Origin: Solirubrobacter deserti
GTDB taxonomy: Bacteria > Actinomycetota > Thermoleophilia > Solirubrobacterales > Solirubrobacteraceae
Direction: 5' to 3'
DNA length: 64,000 nt
NCBI RefSeq assembly: GCF_003344625.1
Contig: NZ_QPKJ02000004.1
Location: 620,001 to 684,000 of the forward strand
Below, piece by piece: positions 1 to 11,921 of the stretch; positions within the stretch are counted from its first letter, which is position 1; every line of letters begins with the position of its first letter. The position numbers and the translations under genes are program-made. Under the pieces are notes generated by a model that saw only the letters and a list, made by a program, of their open reading frames with translations, did not search any database and was not told the DNA's origin.

Positions 1-774
1 GATCCCGCCGACCACGACGGCTGGCGTGTGGGGGTGTTGCGCGAGCCCGAGAGCCGCGGCGGCTCGGCGTTCATCCACGAGCAGCTGAGCGCGGGCGACT
101 CAGTCGTCGTGCAGGGGCCGCGCAACAACTTCCCGCTGGTGGCGGCGGACGCGTACGTGTTCGTCGCCGGCGGGATCGGGATCACGCCGCTGCTCCCGAT
201 GATCGCGGCCGCGGACGCGCGCGGCGCCGAGTGGCAGCTCGTGTACGGCGGGCGCACGGCGGCGTCGATGGCGTTCACGGCCGAGCTCGCGGCGTACGGG
301 CCGCGCGTGAAGCTGTGGCCGCAGGACGTGCATGGGCTGATCGACCTCGACGGGCTGCTGGGCGCGCCGCGCGACGGCGTCGCGGTCTACTGCTGTGGGC
401 CCGAGGTGTTGATCGCGGCCGTGGAGGAGCGGTGTGCGGCGTGGCCTGCGGGCGCGTTGCACGTCGAGCGCTTCCGGCCGCGGCCGGGCGCGCTGGACGG
501 CGCCCGCACGGCGTTCGAGGTCGAGTGCGAGTACACCGGCATCACGGTGCTGGTCCGCGCGGACCAGTCGATCGCCCAGGCCGTCGAGTCCGCCGGGATT
601 GAGGTCGCCACGTCGTGTCGCGAAGGCACGTGCGGCACGTGCGAGACGGTCGTGCTGGAGGGGGTCCCGGACCACCGCGACTCCTTCCTCTCATCCGAGG
701 AGCGGGAGGCGAACGACGTCATGATGATCTGCTGCTCGCGGGCGCGGTCGGAGCGGCTGGTGCTGGACCTATGA
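1..774 (+). CDS. PDR/VanB-type ferredoxin reductase (5' partial)
   Basis: This is the 3' part of an oxidoreductase that passes electrons from NAD(P)H through flavin to a plant-type [2Fe-2S] centre, and then to an oxygenase or similar partner. The frame is open from base 1, so the start lies outside the window. The visible part has the nucleotide-binding segment AGGIGITPLLPM, a second conserved CCGPEVL stretch, and a C-terminal ferredoxin domain. The cluster ligands are CREGTCGTC (codons at 616, 631 and 640) and a later Cys in MICCSRA (730/733). This FNR-then-ferredoxin order is that of phthalate dioxygenase reductases. The stop overlaps the next start as ATGA, so the two are probably co-translated. 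The oxygenase partner is presumably upstream and cannot be seen. Confidence 0.9.
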   Translation, partial: DPADHDGWRVGVLREPESRGGSAFIHEQLSAGDSVVVQGPRNNFPLVAADAYVFVAGGIGITPLLPMIAAADARGAEWQLVYGGRTAASMAFTAELAAYGPRVKLWPQDVHGLIDLDGLLGAPRDGVAVYCCGPEVLIAAVEERCAAWPAGALHVERFRPRPGALDGARTAFEVECEYTGITVLVRADQSIAQAVESAGIEVATSCREGTCGTCETVVLEGVPDHRDSFLSSEEREANDVMMICCSRARSERLVLDL

Positions 775-2009
775 GCGTGCCGGAGACCATCGAGGAGGTC
801 GTGGCGAGCGGCCTGTGCACAGGCTGCGGCCTGTGCGAGAGCGTCGCCGGGCGCGAGCACGTGCGCATGGGCCTCTCGCTGCTCGGGCACTCGCGGCCGT
901 ACGTGCCGGAGCCGCTCGATCCGGCCGTGGAGCGGCGGGCGCTGGCGAGCTGCCCGGGCGTGCGGGTCGACGGCCCGGGGCGCCCGCGCGGGGTCCAGGT
1001 GCACCCGGTGTGGGGTCCGGTGCGCGAGCTGCACCGCTCGTGGGCGACCGACCCCGCCGTCCGCTTGAAGGCCGCGGCGGGCGGGACGCTGTCGACGCTG
1101 GGCCGCTACCTGCTGGCCAGCGGCGAGGTGGAGGCGGTGCTGCACGTGCGCGCCCGTGGCGATCGCGCGTGGCTGACGGAGGGCGTCGTGTCGCGCAGCG
1201 AGCAGGAGGTGGTCTCCGGCGCGCAGTCGCGCTATGGGCCGTCCGCGCCGCTCGTGCACGTGCGCCGGCTGCTCGACGAGGGCGTCGTGTTCGCCGTCAT
1301 CGCCAAGCCGTGCGACATCTCCGCGGTGCGGCGGCTGGCGAAGGTCGACCCGCGCGTGGACGCGCAGGTCAAGTACCTGCTCACGATCTTCTGCGGCGGC
1401 GTGCACGGCGCGCACATCCCCCGCGCGATCATCCGCTACCACGACCTCGAGGAGTCCGAGATCGGCGTCTTCCGCTATCGCGGCGAAGGCTGGCCAGGTG
1501 CGCTCAGCGTGCAGACCCGCGACGGCGTGCGCAAGGACATGACCTACCTCGGCGGCTGGACGGGCAAGCCCTACAGCTACGACATGCAGTTCCGCTGCAA
1601 GATCTGCCCGGACGCCGTCGGCGAGGTGGCCGACCTCTCGGTCCCGGACGGGTGGATCCTCAAGGACGGCAAGCCGTGCTACGACGAGGCTCCCGGGCGC
1701 AACATCGCGGTCGCGCGGACCGAACGCGGGCAGCGGCTCCTTCACGCCGCGGTCGCGGCCGGCTACCTCGAGCTGGCGCCCATGACCATGGCCGAGCTGG
1801 ACCCGATGCACGCCAACCACCCGGACCGCAAGCTCGGCGGCCCGGTCCAGCTGCTCGCGCTGCGGCTCACGCGGCAGAAGCGGCTGGTGGCGACGGGCTA
1901 CCGGCCGCTGTCGACGCTGCGCCGCGCCGGCGTGCGCGTCGCGTGGCGGCAGTTCACGGGCACGCTGCGCCGGATCGCCCGGCGCGACAACCGTGAGCCG
2001 CTGATCTAG
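771..2009 (+). CDS. FrhB-like coenzyme F420 hydrogenase/dehydrogenase beta-subunit family protein
   Basis: A 412-residue iron-sulfur flavoprotein of the FrhB/FdhB family. Members take electrons from or to F420, ferredoxin or similar carriers. The N-terminus has CTGCGLC (Cys16, 19, 22) with a distal Cys61 followed by Pro, the usual [4Fe-4S] pattern. The middle carries the conserved flavin-domain block VVFAVIAKPCDISA, and a second Cys pair lies in FRCKICPD (Cys276/279). The chosen ATG overlaps the stop of the reductase gene by four bases; the frame runs on upstream only as a shadow of that gene. The coupling suggests that the two proteins form a short electron-transfer chain. The substrate is unknown. 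The gene converges on metH with only 16 bases between the stops. Confidence 0.85.
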   Translation: MSVPETIEEVVASGLCTGCGLCESVAGREHVRMGLSLLGHSRPYVPEPLDPAVERRALASCPGVRVDGPGRPRGVQVHPVWGPVRELHRSWATDPAVRLKAAAGGTLSTLGRYLLASGEVEAVLHVRARGDRAWLTEGVVSRSEQEVVSGAQSRYGPSAPLVHVRRLLDEGVVFAVIAKPCDISAVRRLAKVDPRVDAQVKYLLTIFCGGVHGAHIPRAIIRYHDLEESEIGVFRYRGEGWPGALSVQTRDGVRKDMTYLGGWTGKPYSYDMQFRCKICPDAVGEVADLSVPDGWILKDGKPCYDEAPGRNIAVARTERGQRLLHAAVAAGYLELAPMTMAELDPMHANHPDRKLGGPVQLLALRLTRQKRLVATGYRPLSTLRRAGVRVAWRQFTGTLRRIARRDNREPLI

Positions 2010-2025
2010 CCCGCGACCGGCGCGC

Positions 2026-5538
<3,513 letters not shown>

Positions 5539-5556
5539 TGCCGCAACAGGCTAGCG

Positions 5557-5582
5557 AACCTTGACACAAGTTTGGCAAGGTT
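5557..5582. promoter_or_regulatory. inverted repeat between metH and the amidohydrolase gene
   Basis: A perfect 7-bp inverted repeat, AACCTTG ... CAAGGTT, with a 12-bp spacer, lies in the 110-bp divergent gap. It is 19 bp upstream of the metH start. A plus-strand TTGACA sits on its left arm. It could be an operator for a regulator of metH or of the divergent gene. No convincing -10 partner was found, so its function is unproven. Confidence 0.3.
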
Positions 5583-5648
5583 GGACGACTACGCCGCCTA
5601 GGTCTCATCTGATACACAGTCGCCAAGGGGACCAACAAGGGGGGAACC

Positions 5649-7709
5649 ATGGGATACCGAGGGCGCGCGCTCGTCGCCGCCGTCGCTGTTTCGTGCGCGC
5701 TGCCGGTCGCGGCGGGCGCGCAGAGCACCACGCCGCCGCGCGGGCCGGACGAGGGCAAGGGCCCGTTCACCAAGCTCGTGATCCGCGGTGTGAACGTCAT
5801 CGACGGGTCGGGCGGGACCGTGCAGGGGCCGCGTGACATCGTCATCCAGGGCAACCGGATCACCGAGATCCGCTCGGCCGGGACGCCCGGGCTGCCGATG
5901 CAGCCCAACCGGCCGCCGCGCGACTTCGACCACGAGATCGACGCGACCGGCATGTGGGTGATGCCGGGCCTCGTCGACGAGCACGTGCACGCCGAGCAGG
6001 GCGGCACGCCGCTCACCTACGCCTACAAGCTGTGGCTCGCGCACGGTGTGACCACGGTGCGCGGCGTCCAGCTCACCGGCAACGCCGCCGCGGTGCGCGA
6101 CAAGGCCGCGTCCGAGGCGAACACGATCGTCGCGCCGCGCATCATCAACTACCAGCGCCCGGGCGCCGCGTGGCCCAACGGCTCGCCCAACACCCCCGAG
6201 AAGGCGCGCGAGTGGGTGCGCTGGGCGTCCGTCAACGGCATCGACGGCGTCAAGTTCGCCGGCACCGGCGTCGACCAGGACAAGCGAATCCTGGCCGCGA
6301 TGATCGACGAGGCGAAGAAGCTGGGCCTCGGCACGACGATGCACCACTCGCCGCCGGTCTATCCGGAGGTCAACGCGGTCGAGACCGGGCGCATGGGGCT
6401 CGGCACCGTCACGCACTTCTACGGGCACTTCGAGTCGATCCTCAAGAGCGGCCGCGTGCACCCGTTCCCGGACGACTACAACTACGCCGACGAGCAGTCG
6501 CGCTGGCGCCACGTGGCGAAGGTGATCGACTACACGTTCGAGCCGGGCTCGCCCGAGTGGTGGGCCTACCTGCGCGAGCAGAAGGCCAACAACGTGACCT
6601 TCGGTCCGACCATGAGCGTGTACGAGGCCGGACGTGATCTCATGCGCGCGCGCACGCAGGAGTGGCACCGCACGTACGCGATGCCGTCGATCTGGAAGTT
6701 CTGGGAGCCCAACCGCGAGAACCACGGCTCCTTCTACTACGACTGGACGACCGCGGACGAGGTGAGCTGGAAGCGCTTCATCCATCGCTACATGCAGCTC
6801 GTCAACGACTACAAGTCGATCGGCGGGCGCGTCGCCGCCGGCACCGACGCGGGCTTCATCTACTCGCTGTACGGCTTCGCCGCGATCCGCGAGCTCGAGC
6901 TCATGCAGGAGGCGGGCTTCACCGCGCACGAGGCGATCAACGCCTACACGCGCCAGGCCGCGCGCACGCTGATGGAGCCGAAGGGGATCACCGACCCCGA
7001 GTTCGGCATGGTCCGCGTCGGCCAGATCGCCGACCTGATCATCGCGCCGGAGAACCCGCTCGCGAACTTCAAGACGCTCTACGGCACCGGCACCTCCCGC
7101 CTCAACGACGCGACCGGCAAGATCGAGCGCGTCGGAGGCATCCGCTACACGATCCGCAACGGTGTCGTCTACGAGCCGCGCGAGCTGCTCGCCGACGTCG
7201 CCGAGATGGTGCAGACGCAGAAGGCCGCGGGCGGCTGCGCGGGCATCGACCTCGACTGGAGCGCCGCCGGGCCGTGCGGCGGCCCCGGCCCGACGACGCC
7301 GCCGATCCCGACGCCGGAGCCCACGCCGACGGTCGTCGCCGGCCCGCCCGGTCCTCCCGGCCCCGTGGGGCCCGCGGGTCCGCAAGGGCCCAAGGGCGAC
7401 AAGGGCGACACGCCGAACGTGCGCGTCACCTGTGACCTCTCCGCCGACGGGCGCTCGATCACCTGCTCGATCACGGCCGTCCCGCCGACGACCGGGGCCA
7501 GGCTCAAGGGCGCGGTGCGCGTGCAGAACACCAAGCGCACCGTCACCCGCTCGGGCACCGGGTCGGTGAAGGTCAAGTTCAAGGCGGCGAAGAAGCTGCG
7601 CCGCTCGCACAAGCTCGTGGTCAACGTGACGTCGGGCAAGGCGGCCAAGCAGTTCACCGTGCGCGTGGGCAAGGCGGCCACGGGCGCGCTGGTCGTCAAG
7701 AAGTCGTGA
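5649..7709 (+). CDS. secreted amidohydrolase with collagen-like segment and C-terminal beta-rich domain
   Basis: A 686-residue exported metal-dependent hydrolase of unknown substrate. Residues 1-25 are a Sec signal peptide (cleavage near AGA-QS). The amidohydrolase domain spans about 40-500 and carries the metal motif HVHA (His112, His114), Lys202 in VKFAGTG, His232 and His256, and Asp400 in AGTDAGF, so the metal centre looks intact. Eight Gly-X-Y triplets, beginning GPPGPPGPVGPAGPQ, occupy residues 565-588. A Lys/Arg-rich module of about 95 residues with a Cys pair (VTCDL, ITCSI) follows. The tail resembles a cell-surface or matrix attachment module; that role is inference. A strong hairpin follows the stop. 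Confidence 0.85.
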   Translation: MGYRGRALVAAVAVSCALPVAAGAQSTTPPRGPDEGKGPFTKLVIRGVNVIDGSGGTVQGPRDIVIQGNRITEIRSAGTPGLPMQPNRPPRDFDHEIDATGMWVMPGLVDEHVHAEQGGTPLTYAYKLWLAHGVTTVRGVQLTGNAAAVRDKAASEANTIVAPRIINYQRPGAAWPNGSPNTPEKAREWVRWASVNGIDGVKFAGTGVDQDKRILAAMIDEAKKLGLGTTMHHSPPVYPEVNAVETGRMGLGTVTHFYGHFESILKSGRVHPFPDDYNYADEQSRWRHVAKVIDYTFEPGSPEWWAYLREQKANNVTFGPTMSVYEAGRDLMRARTQEWHRTYAMPSIWKFWEPNRENHGSFYYDWTTADEVSWKRFIHRYMQLVNDYKSIGGRVAAGTDAGFIYSLYGFAAIRELELMQEAGFTAHEAINAYTRQAARTLMEPKGITDPEFGMVRVGQIADLIIAPENPLANFKTLYGTGTSRLNDATGKIERVGGIRYTIRNGVVYEPRELLADVAEMVQTQKAAGGCAGIDLDWSAAGPCGGPGPTTPPIPTPEPTPTVVAGPPGPPGPVGPAGPQGPKGDKGDTPNVRVTCDLSADGRSITCSITAVPPTTGARLKGAVRVQNTKRTVTRSGTGSVKVKFKAAKKLRRSHKLVVNVTSGKAAKQFTVRVGKAATGALVVKKS

Positions 7710-7714
7710 CATGC

Positions 7715-7744
7715 GCGGCGGCGCGCCAACCGGCGCGCCGCCGC
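7715..7744 (+). terminator. hairpin after the amidohydrolase gene
   Basis: A perfect 13-bp GC stem (7715-7727 with 7732-7744) and an AACC loop start six bases after the stop codon. There is no T-tract after it, as is common for terminators in high-GC actinobacteria. Confidence 0.7.
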
Positions 7745-7769
7745 AGGTCCTCATGCGTATCCCATCTGG

Positions 7770-7787
7770 CAACCTCACGTGAGGTTG
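7770..7787. promoter_or_regulatory. 18-bp perfect palindrome upstream of the DLH-family gene
   Basis: CAACCTCACGTGAGGTTG is a perfect palindrome ending 25 bp before the next start codon. The CCTCA/TGAGG half-sites resemble those of MerR- or TetR-type operators, but without the central spacer typical of MerR sites. It is probably an operator for a regulator encoded elsewhere. Confidence 0.5.
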
Positions 7788-7812
7788 GTCAAACGTTCTG
7801 TGGGAGGGTCGG

Positions 7813-8778
7813 ATGACGGATCTTGAGCGGTATCTCGCGGAAGAGATCGCCGAGGACCACGTCGACGGGATCATCACCCGTCGCGAGGCGCTGCGGCGGC
7901 TCGGGCTGATGGGCGTCACGGCCACGGCGGCGACGGCGATGATCGCGGCCGAGGTCGAGGCGCGCGAGCGCGGCAAGAACACGAGCGGCGGCGATCACGG
8001 CCACGGTGGTGGGCACGGCCGGCCTGACCGCCGCAAGACGGACTGGGCGCCGGCGGCCACGACGCCGATCACGTTCCCGGGACCGAACGGCGTGGTGCTG
8101 CAGGCGGCGTGGGCGGCGCCGGCACCGGGCACGCGGATCAAGGGCGGCGTGCTCGTGATCCACGAGAACCGCGGCCTGACCGACCACATCCGCAACGTGG
8201 CCGGGCGCTTCGCCGCCAACGGCTTCGCGGCGCTCGCGCTCGACCTGCTCTCGCATGAAGGCGGGACCGCCGCGCTGGCCGACGACGCGGCGCGCATGGC
8301 CGCGCTGGCCGCGGTGTCGCAGGCGAACCCGGCGCGCTTCGACAACGATATGAAGGCCGCGATCAGCGAGCTCGGCAAGCGCCTCGGGCGCCACACGCCG
8401 CTCAACGCCATCGGCTTCTGCTTCGGCGGCGGCATGGTCTGGCGGCTGCTGGCGGCCAAGGAGACGCGCCTGGCCGCGGCCGCGCCGTTCTACGGCCCGT
8501 TCCCGACCGGCGGCGACCTGCGCGGCATCCGGGCCGACGTGCTCGGCGTGTACGCGGGCAACGACGAACGCGTGAACGCGACGCGCGACGCGGCCCAGGC
8601 CGCGCTCGAGGCCGCGCGCGTGGACTACGAGATCCTTACGTTCACCGAGGCCGCGCACGCGTTCTTCAACGACACCGGCGGGTTCCCGCCGACCGGCCGC
8701 TTCAACGCCGCCGCCGCCGAGGAGGCGTGGCGGCGCGTGAACGACTGGTTCGGCGACCATCGCAAGTCCCGCGACTGA
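7813..8778 (+). CDS. Tat-exported dienelactone hydrolase family protein
   Basis: An alpha/beta hydrolase of 321 residues in the dienelactone hydrolase family, which opens lactone or ester bonds with a Cys-Asp-His triad. The triad is visible: Cys203 in GFCFGGG, Asp251 in AGNDERV, His282 in EAAHAFF; Glu118 in HENRG matches the conserved family glutamate. The N-terminus is unlike the cytosolic enzyme: RREALRRLGLMG (Arg23-Arg24) followed by an Ala-rich stretch looks like a twin-arginine signal that lies 20 residues in. A His/Gly-rich linker (about 55-75) precedes the catalytic domain. The ATG is preceded by GGGAGGGTCGG, a good ribosome binding site. The substrate is unknown. Confidence 0.85.
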   Translation: MTDLERYLAEEIAEDHVDGIITRREALRRLGLMGVTATAATAMIAAEVEARERGKNTSGGDHGHGGGHGRPDRRKTDWAPAATTPITFPGPNGVVLQAAWAAPAPGTRIKGGVLVIHENRGLTDHIRNVAGRFAANGFAALALDLLSHEGGTAALADDAARMAALAAVSQANPARFDNDMKAAISELGKRLGRHTPLNAIGFCFGGGMVWRLLAAKETRLAAAAPFYGPFPTGGDLRGIRADVLGVYAGNDERVNATRDAAQAALEAARVDYEILTFTEAAHAFFNDTGGFPPTGRFNAAAAEEAWRRVNDWFGDHRKSRD

Positions 8779-8788
8779 CCCAAGTTGT

Positions 8789-8824
8789 GGCCGGGCCGTG
8801 TGCGCGGGTTCGCACGGCCCGGCC
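8789..8824. terminator. bidirectional hairpin between convergent genes
   Basis: A perfect 12-bp stem, GGCCGGGCCGTG with CACGGCCCGGCC, and a 12-base loop lie between the stops of the DLH-family gene and the ligase gene on the other strand. Its position suits termination in both directions. Confidence 0.65.
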
Positions 8825-8851
8825 GCGTCGAAGGCGGTGACGGTCGACGGG

Positions 8852-9955
8852 CTACGGCTGCGCGCGCCCGCTCGACGCGTCCGAGATCGCGGCGCTGGTG
8901 TACGCGTCCGCGAGGTAGGCGGCGGCGTCCTCCACGCCCACGGCCCGGGTGCGGATGGCGCCGTTGGCCTCTAGCAGGGCCTCGGTCGCGGGGTGCAGCT
9001 CGGGAAGGCGGGAGCGGATGAGCTCGCGCACCGGGACGCGCTCGCCGGTCTCGAGGTCGGCGAACGTGGCGTCCACGCCGTCGCGCATCGCGGCCCAGCG
9101 GTTCTCGTCGATCCGCCACGAGTCGTGCACGGGCAGCGGCTCGCCCGCGTCGAAGCGCGCGGCCAGCGCGTGCATGAGGTCGTGGGCGAAGGCGGCCACG
9201 CCGTGCACGTCCGTGATGCTCGACTGGGCGTCGGGAGCGCGCAGCTCCAGCGTGCCGTAGGTCGCGTGCAGGCGCAGCTCGAACCACCAGCGGCGCGCGT
9301 CCGGGATCGTGTCCGAGGCCTGGCCCCAGCGCAGCGCGTCCGCGAACCAGTCCCAGCTCGGGATCGCGGGCGGGACGCCCTGGCGCTGCAGGTAGACGGC
9401 GATCGACGGCCGCACGGAGGCGAGGCCGGTGTCGCGGCCCACGTGGAACGGGGCGTTGGCGGCCAGCGCGGACAGCTCGGGCAGGTACGAGCGCAGCGCG
9501 TTGTAGACGGCGAGCGTGCGGTCCGCGCCGCCGAGCGAGACGTGCAGGTGCAGGCCGCAGACGAGCTGGCGGCGCGCGCGGTCGCCGTACTCGTCGAGCG
9601 TGCGGCGGTAGCGCGCGTCGTCGGTGACGACGCCGTACTCGGCGGTCGTGGGATGCACGCCGGCCGTCATCAGCCGCCCGAACGGCTCCGCGGCGCGCGC
9701 GAGGTCGGCGCGGGCGGCGGCGAGCGCGTCCACGGCGGAGGTGACGTCCGGCAGCGGCGGCGTGATGATCTCCAGTTGCGCGGCGGGCAGCTCGAGCTTG
9801 AAGCGCGCGTCGCCGTCCAGGCTCTCGACGAGCTCCCGCGCGCGAGGCAGGAGATCGAGCGTCTCGGGATCGAGCAGGAACAGCTCCTCCTCGATGCCGA
9901 TCCCGAGCGCGTCCGGCGCGTCGAAGCGCGCGCGCAGCTCGTCGCCGGCGATCAC
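8852..9955 (-). CDS. YbdK/GCS2-family carboxylate-amine ligase
   Basis: A 367-residue ATP-dependent ligase of the glutamate-cysteine ligase type 2 fold, which joins a carboxylate to an amine, classically glutamate to cysteine. The N-terminal GIGIEEELFLLDPET motif, the central CGLHLHVSLG block and the MHALAARF region are typical. The frame is open further upstream, but the GTG at 9955 overlaps the stop of the preceding dehydrogenase gene as GTGA and is the natural coupled start. The true substrate of YbdK-type enzymes is often uncertain. Pairing with a uronate-dehydrogenase-like gene suggests a shared, unidentified pathway. Confidence 0.8.
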   Translation of the reverse strand: MIAGDELRARFDAPDALGIGIEEELFLLDPETLDLLPRARELVESLDGDARFKLELPAAQLEIITPPLPDVTSAVDALAAARADLARAAEPFGRLMTAGVHPTTAEYGVVTDDARYRRTLDEYGDRARRQLVCGLHLHVSLGGADRTLAVYNALRSYLPELSALAANAPFHVGRDTGLASVRPSIAVYLQRQGVPPAIPSWDWFADALRWGQASDTIPDARRWWFELRLHATYGTLELRAPDAQSSITDVHGVAAFAHDLMHALAARFDAGEPLPVHDSWRIDENRWAAMRDGVDATFADLETGERVPVRELIRSRLPELHPATEALLEANGAIRTRAVGVEDAAAYLADAYTSAAISDASSGRAQP

Positions 9956-10713
9956 GTCGCCCAGCCGCCGTGGTCGCGCTCGGTGTTCGGGCCGCCCTGG
10001 CGGGTGAAGCGGCTCGGCGGCAGCGGCGCGAACGTCTCCGCGTCGTCCTGCGGGACGAACCCGATCTCCGTGTCGGCCGGCCACCAGCGGCGCGTGTTGG
10101 CGGAGGCGCCGTAGACGATCGCGAACTCGACGTCGGCGGTGAGCGCCGCCTGGAACAACCGGATGCCGTCCGCGTGCGAGAGCCACGTCGACAACTCGCG
10201 CTCCTCCTGCGGCTGTGCCTTGAAGGACCCGATGCGCAGGCATACGGCCCGCATGCCGAAGCGGGTCACGTACATGCGCGCGAGCGCTTCCCCGAACACC
10301 TTGGACGCGCCGTAGAGGCCATCGGGCCAGGGGGCGACGGTTCCGTCGAGCGGCTCACCGACCGGGTACATGCCGGTCGCGTGGTTCGAGGACGCGTAGA
10401 CGATCCGGTCGACGTCGGCGCGTCGCGCGGCCTCGAAGACGTGATAGGCGCCGTGGAGGTTCGGACCCGCGATGACGTCGAACGGCGCCTCGTTCGGAAC
10501 GGCGCCGAGGTGGACGACGGCGGTCACGCCTTCGACCGCCCGCTGGACCGCCTCGAAGTCGGTCAGGTCGGCCCGCACGAACGTCTCGTTGCCGGCGAGG
10601 TCGTCGATCTCCACCACGTCGGTGAGCCGCAGCTCCCGCAGCCCTTCCCGCAACGCCGGCCGCAGCACGGTCCCGATGGCGCCCGCCGCGCCCGTGATGA
10701 GCACACGCTCCAT
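9952..10713 (-). CDS. NAD-dependent uronate dehydrogenase-like SDR protein
   Basis: An extended short-chain dehydrogenase of about 253 residues that closely follows known uronate dehydrogenases, which oxidise galacturonate or glucuronate to the aldarolactone with NAD. Visible features are the Rossmann motif TGAAGAIG, VVHLGA, VYASSNHATGMYP, the YGASK catalytic Tyr/Lys pair, and the family blocks STWLSHAD and VYGASANTRRWW. The frame also allows a GTG at 10722, but the ATG at 10713 puts the Rossmann strand at the usual distance. It is the first gene of a two-gene operon. A palindrome (10727-10742) lies directly upstream. Confidence 0.75.
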   Translation of the reverse strand: MERVLITGAAGAIGTVLRPALREGLRELRLTDVVEIDDLAGNETFVRADLTDFEAVQRAVEGVTAVVHLGAVPNEAPFDVIAGPNLHGAYHVFEAARRADVDRIVYASSNHATGMYPVGEPLDGTVAPWPDGLYGASKVFGEALARMYVTRFGMRAVCLRIGSFKAQPQEERELSTWLSHADGIRLFQAALTADVEFAIVYGASANTRRWWPADTEIGFVPQDDAETFAPLPPSRFTRQGGPNTERDHGGWAT

Positions 10714-10726
10714 GCCTCGCACGCTA

Positions 10727-10742
10727 TCCGGGAAATCCCGGA
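10727..10742. promoter_or_regulatory. palindrome upstream of the uronate dehydrogenase-like gene
   Basis: TCCGGGA-AA-TCCCGGA, two perfect 7-bp half-sites with a 2-bp spacer, lies 14 bp upstream of the ATG at 10713, in the 89-bp gap to the divergent PspC gene. It is a likely operator, but the cognate regulator is unknown. Confidence 0.45.
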
Positions 10743-10802
10743 CGTACTCTCCGGGCGATCACGACTGGCGCTCGCTCCGACCGCGGCACACAATGCTCAG
10801 CG

Positions 10803-11921
10803 ATGGATGAAGCACTTCCCACACCGCTCGTGCGTCACCGCCGCGGCCGCTGGCTCGGCGGCGTCTGCTCGGGCCTCGCGGCGCGCTGGACGGTTCCGGT
10901 CGCGCGCGTGCGCCTCGGCTTCGCCGTCGCGGGCCTCATGTTCGGCCTGGGCGTGATGGTGTACATCGCCGCGTGGCTCATCCTGCCCGGGGAGAGCGAG
11001 GACGGCGTCACGCCCGGCCAGCGCGGCATCGTGCTGCTGGCCCAGGCGGGCGGCGCGCTGATCGCCCTCGCGACGCTCGCCGGGCTCGGCACGGCCGCCA
11101 CGATCTTCGGCTTCGGCTGGGTGATCGTCGCGCTCGCGGGCGCGATCCTCGTCGGCGTGCTGGCGGGATGGAGCAGGCTCGGACCCGCGTGGGCGTTGCT
11201 GCCGATCGGCGCGCTCGTGCTGCCCAGCGCGGCGCTCGCGATCGGTGGCGTCGAAGTGGACCCGAGCGCGGATTCGGTCACCGTGGAGCCGCGGACCTCC
11301 GCCGAGCTCGGCACCTACAAGAGCGGTCTCGGCCTGCTTACGCTCGACCTGCGCCGGACCACGTTCCCCGCGAGCGGGCGCGTCGAGATGCGGGTCGAAG
11401 CAGGTCTACGGCGCACGCTCGTCGCGCTTCCGCATGACCGGTGCGTGCACGTCGAGGTCCAGCAGCGCAACCCGCCGCTCGCGCTGCGGGCGGGCGCCGT
11501 CCTGCTCGGCGAGGGCAACCTGGCCTCGCCGACCCCGATCGTGTTCGGCCAGTACGGCGCACGGTCGGACCTGGAGGCCGCGCACCGCAACGGCCGGGCG
11601 ACGCCGCGGGTGGGGCCCACGCTCGTCATCGACTACTCGACCATGGGCGGCGAGCTCATCGTGCGCGACTATCCGAACAGCGTGTCCCCGCGCTCGTACC
11701 CGGATTGGCCGGGTTACGAGGTCTACCCGGAGGAGCGGCCGGACACGACGGGACTGTCGGACGAGGGGGCGCGGCGGGTGATCGACGAGTGGACTTCGCG
11801 GCGCACGGAACAGGTGGCGGACCAGGCGCGGATCGAGCGCCTCATGTCCGGCCCGTGCGCGGAGGCGCCGGTCGCGGAACCGCGGGCCAAACGCAAGCCG
11901 AAGAAGCGGAAGTCCCGATGA
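10803..11921 (+). CDS. PspC-domain membrane protein
   Basis: A 372-residue protein whose N-terminus (about 10-65) is a PspC domain: RRGRWLGGVCSGLAARW followed by a hydrophobic helix ending AAWLILPGE. More membrane helices follow (about 75-145), then a soluble C-terminal region and a Lys/Arg-rich end. In other actinobacteria, PspC proteins sit with a HisKA_3 kinase and a LuxR-type regulator as an envelope-stress sensing set, comparable to LiaF-LiaS-LiaR. The same order is seen here, with an ATGA overlap to the kinase. The signal sensed is unknown. Confidence 0.85.
   Translation: MDEALPTPLVRHRRGRWLGGVCSGLAARWTVPVARVRLGFAVAGLMFGLGVMVYIAAWLILPGESEDGVTPGQRGIVLLAQAGGALIALATLAGLGTAATIFGFGWVIVALAGAILVGVLAGWSRLGPAWALLPIGALVLPSAALAIGGVEVDPSADSVTVEPRTSAELGTYKSGLGLLTLDLRRTTFPASGRVEMRVEAGLRRTLVALPHDRCVHVEVQQRNPPLALRAGAVLLGEGNLASPTPIVFGQYGARSDLEAAHRNGRATPRVGPTLVIDYSTMGGELIVRDYPNSVSPRSYPDWPGYEVYPEERPDTTGLSDEGARRVIDEWTSRRTEQVADQARIERLMSGPCAEAPVAEPRAKRKPKKRKSR

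Noticed and set aside
5561..5566. TTGACA hexamer as a -35 element for the amidohydrolase gene
   Set aside because: No -10-like hexamer lies 16-18 bases downstream, so it was kept only as part of the inverted repeat.
5539..5648. Cobalamin or SAM riboswitch before metH
   Set aside because: The gap is only 110 bp and shared with a divergent gene; no B12-box or SAM-box motif was found.
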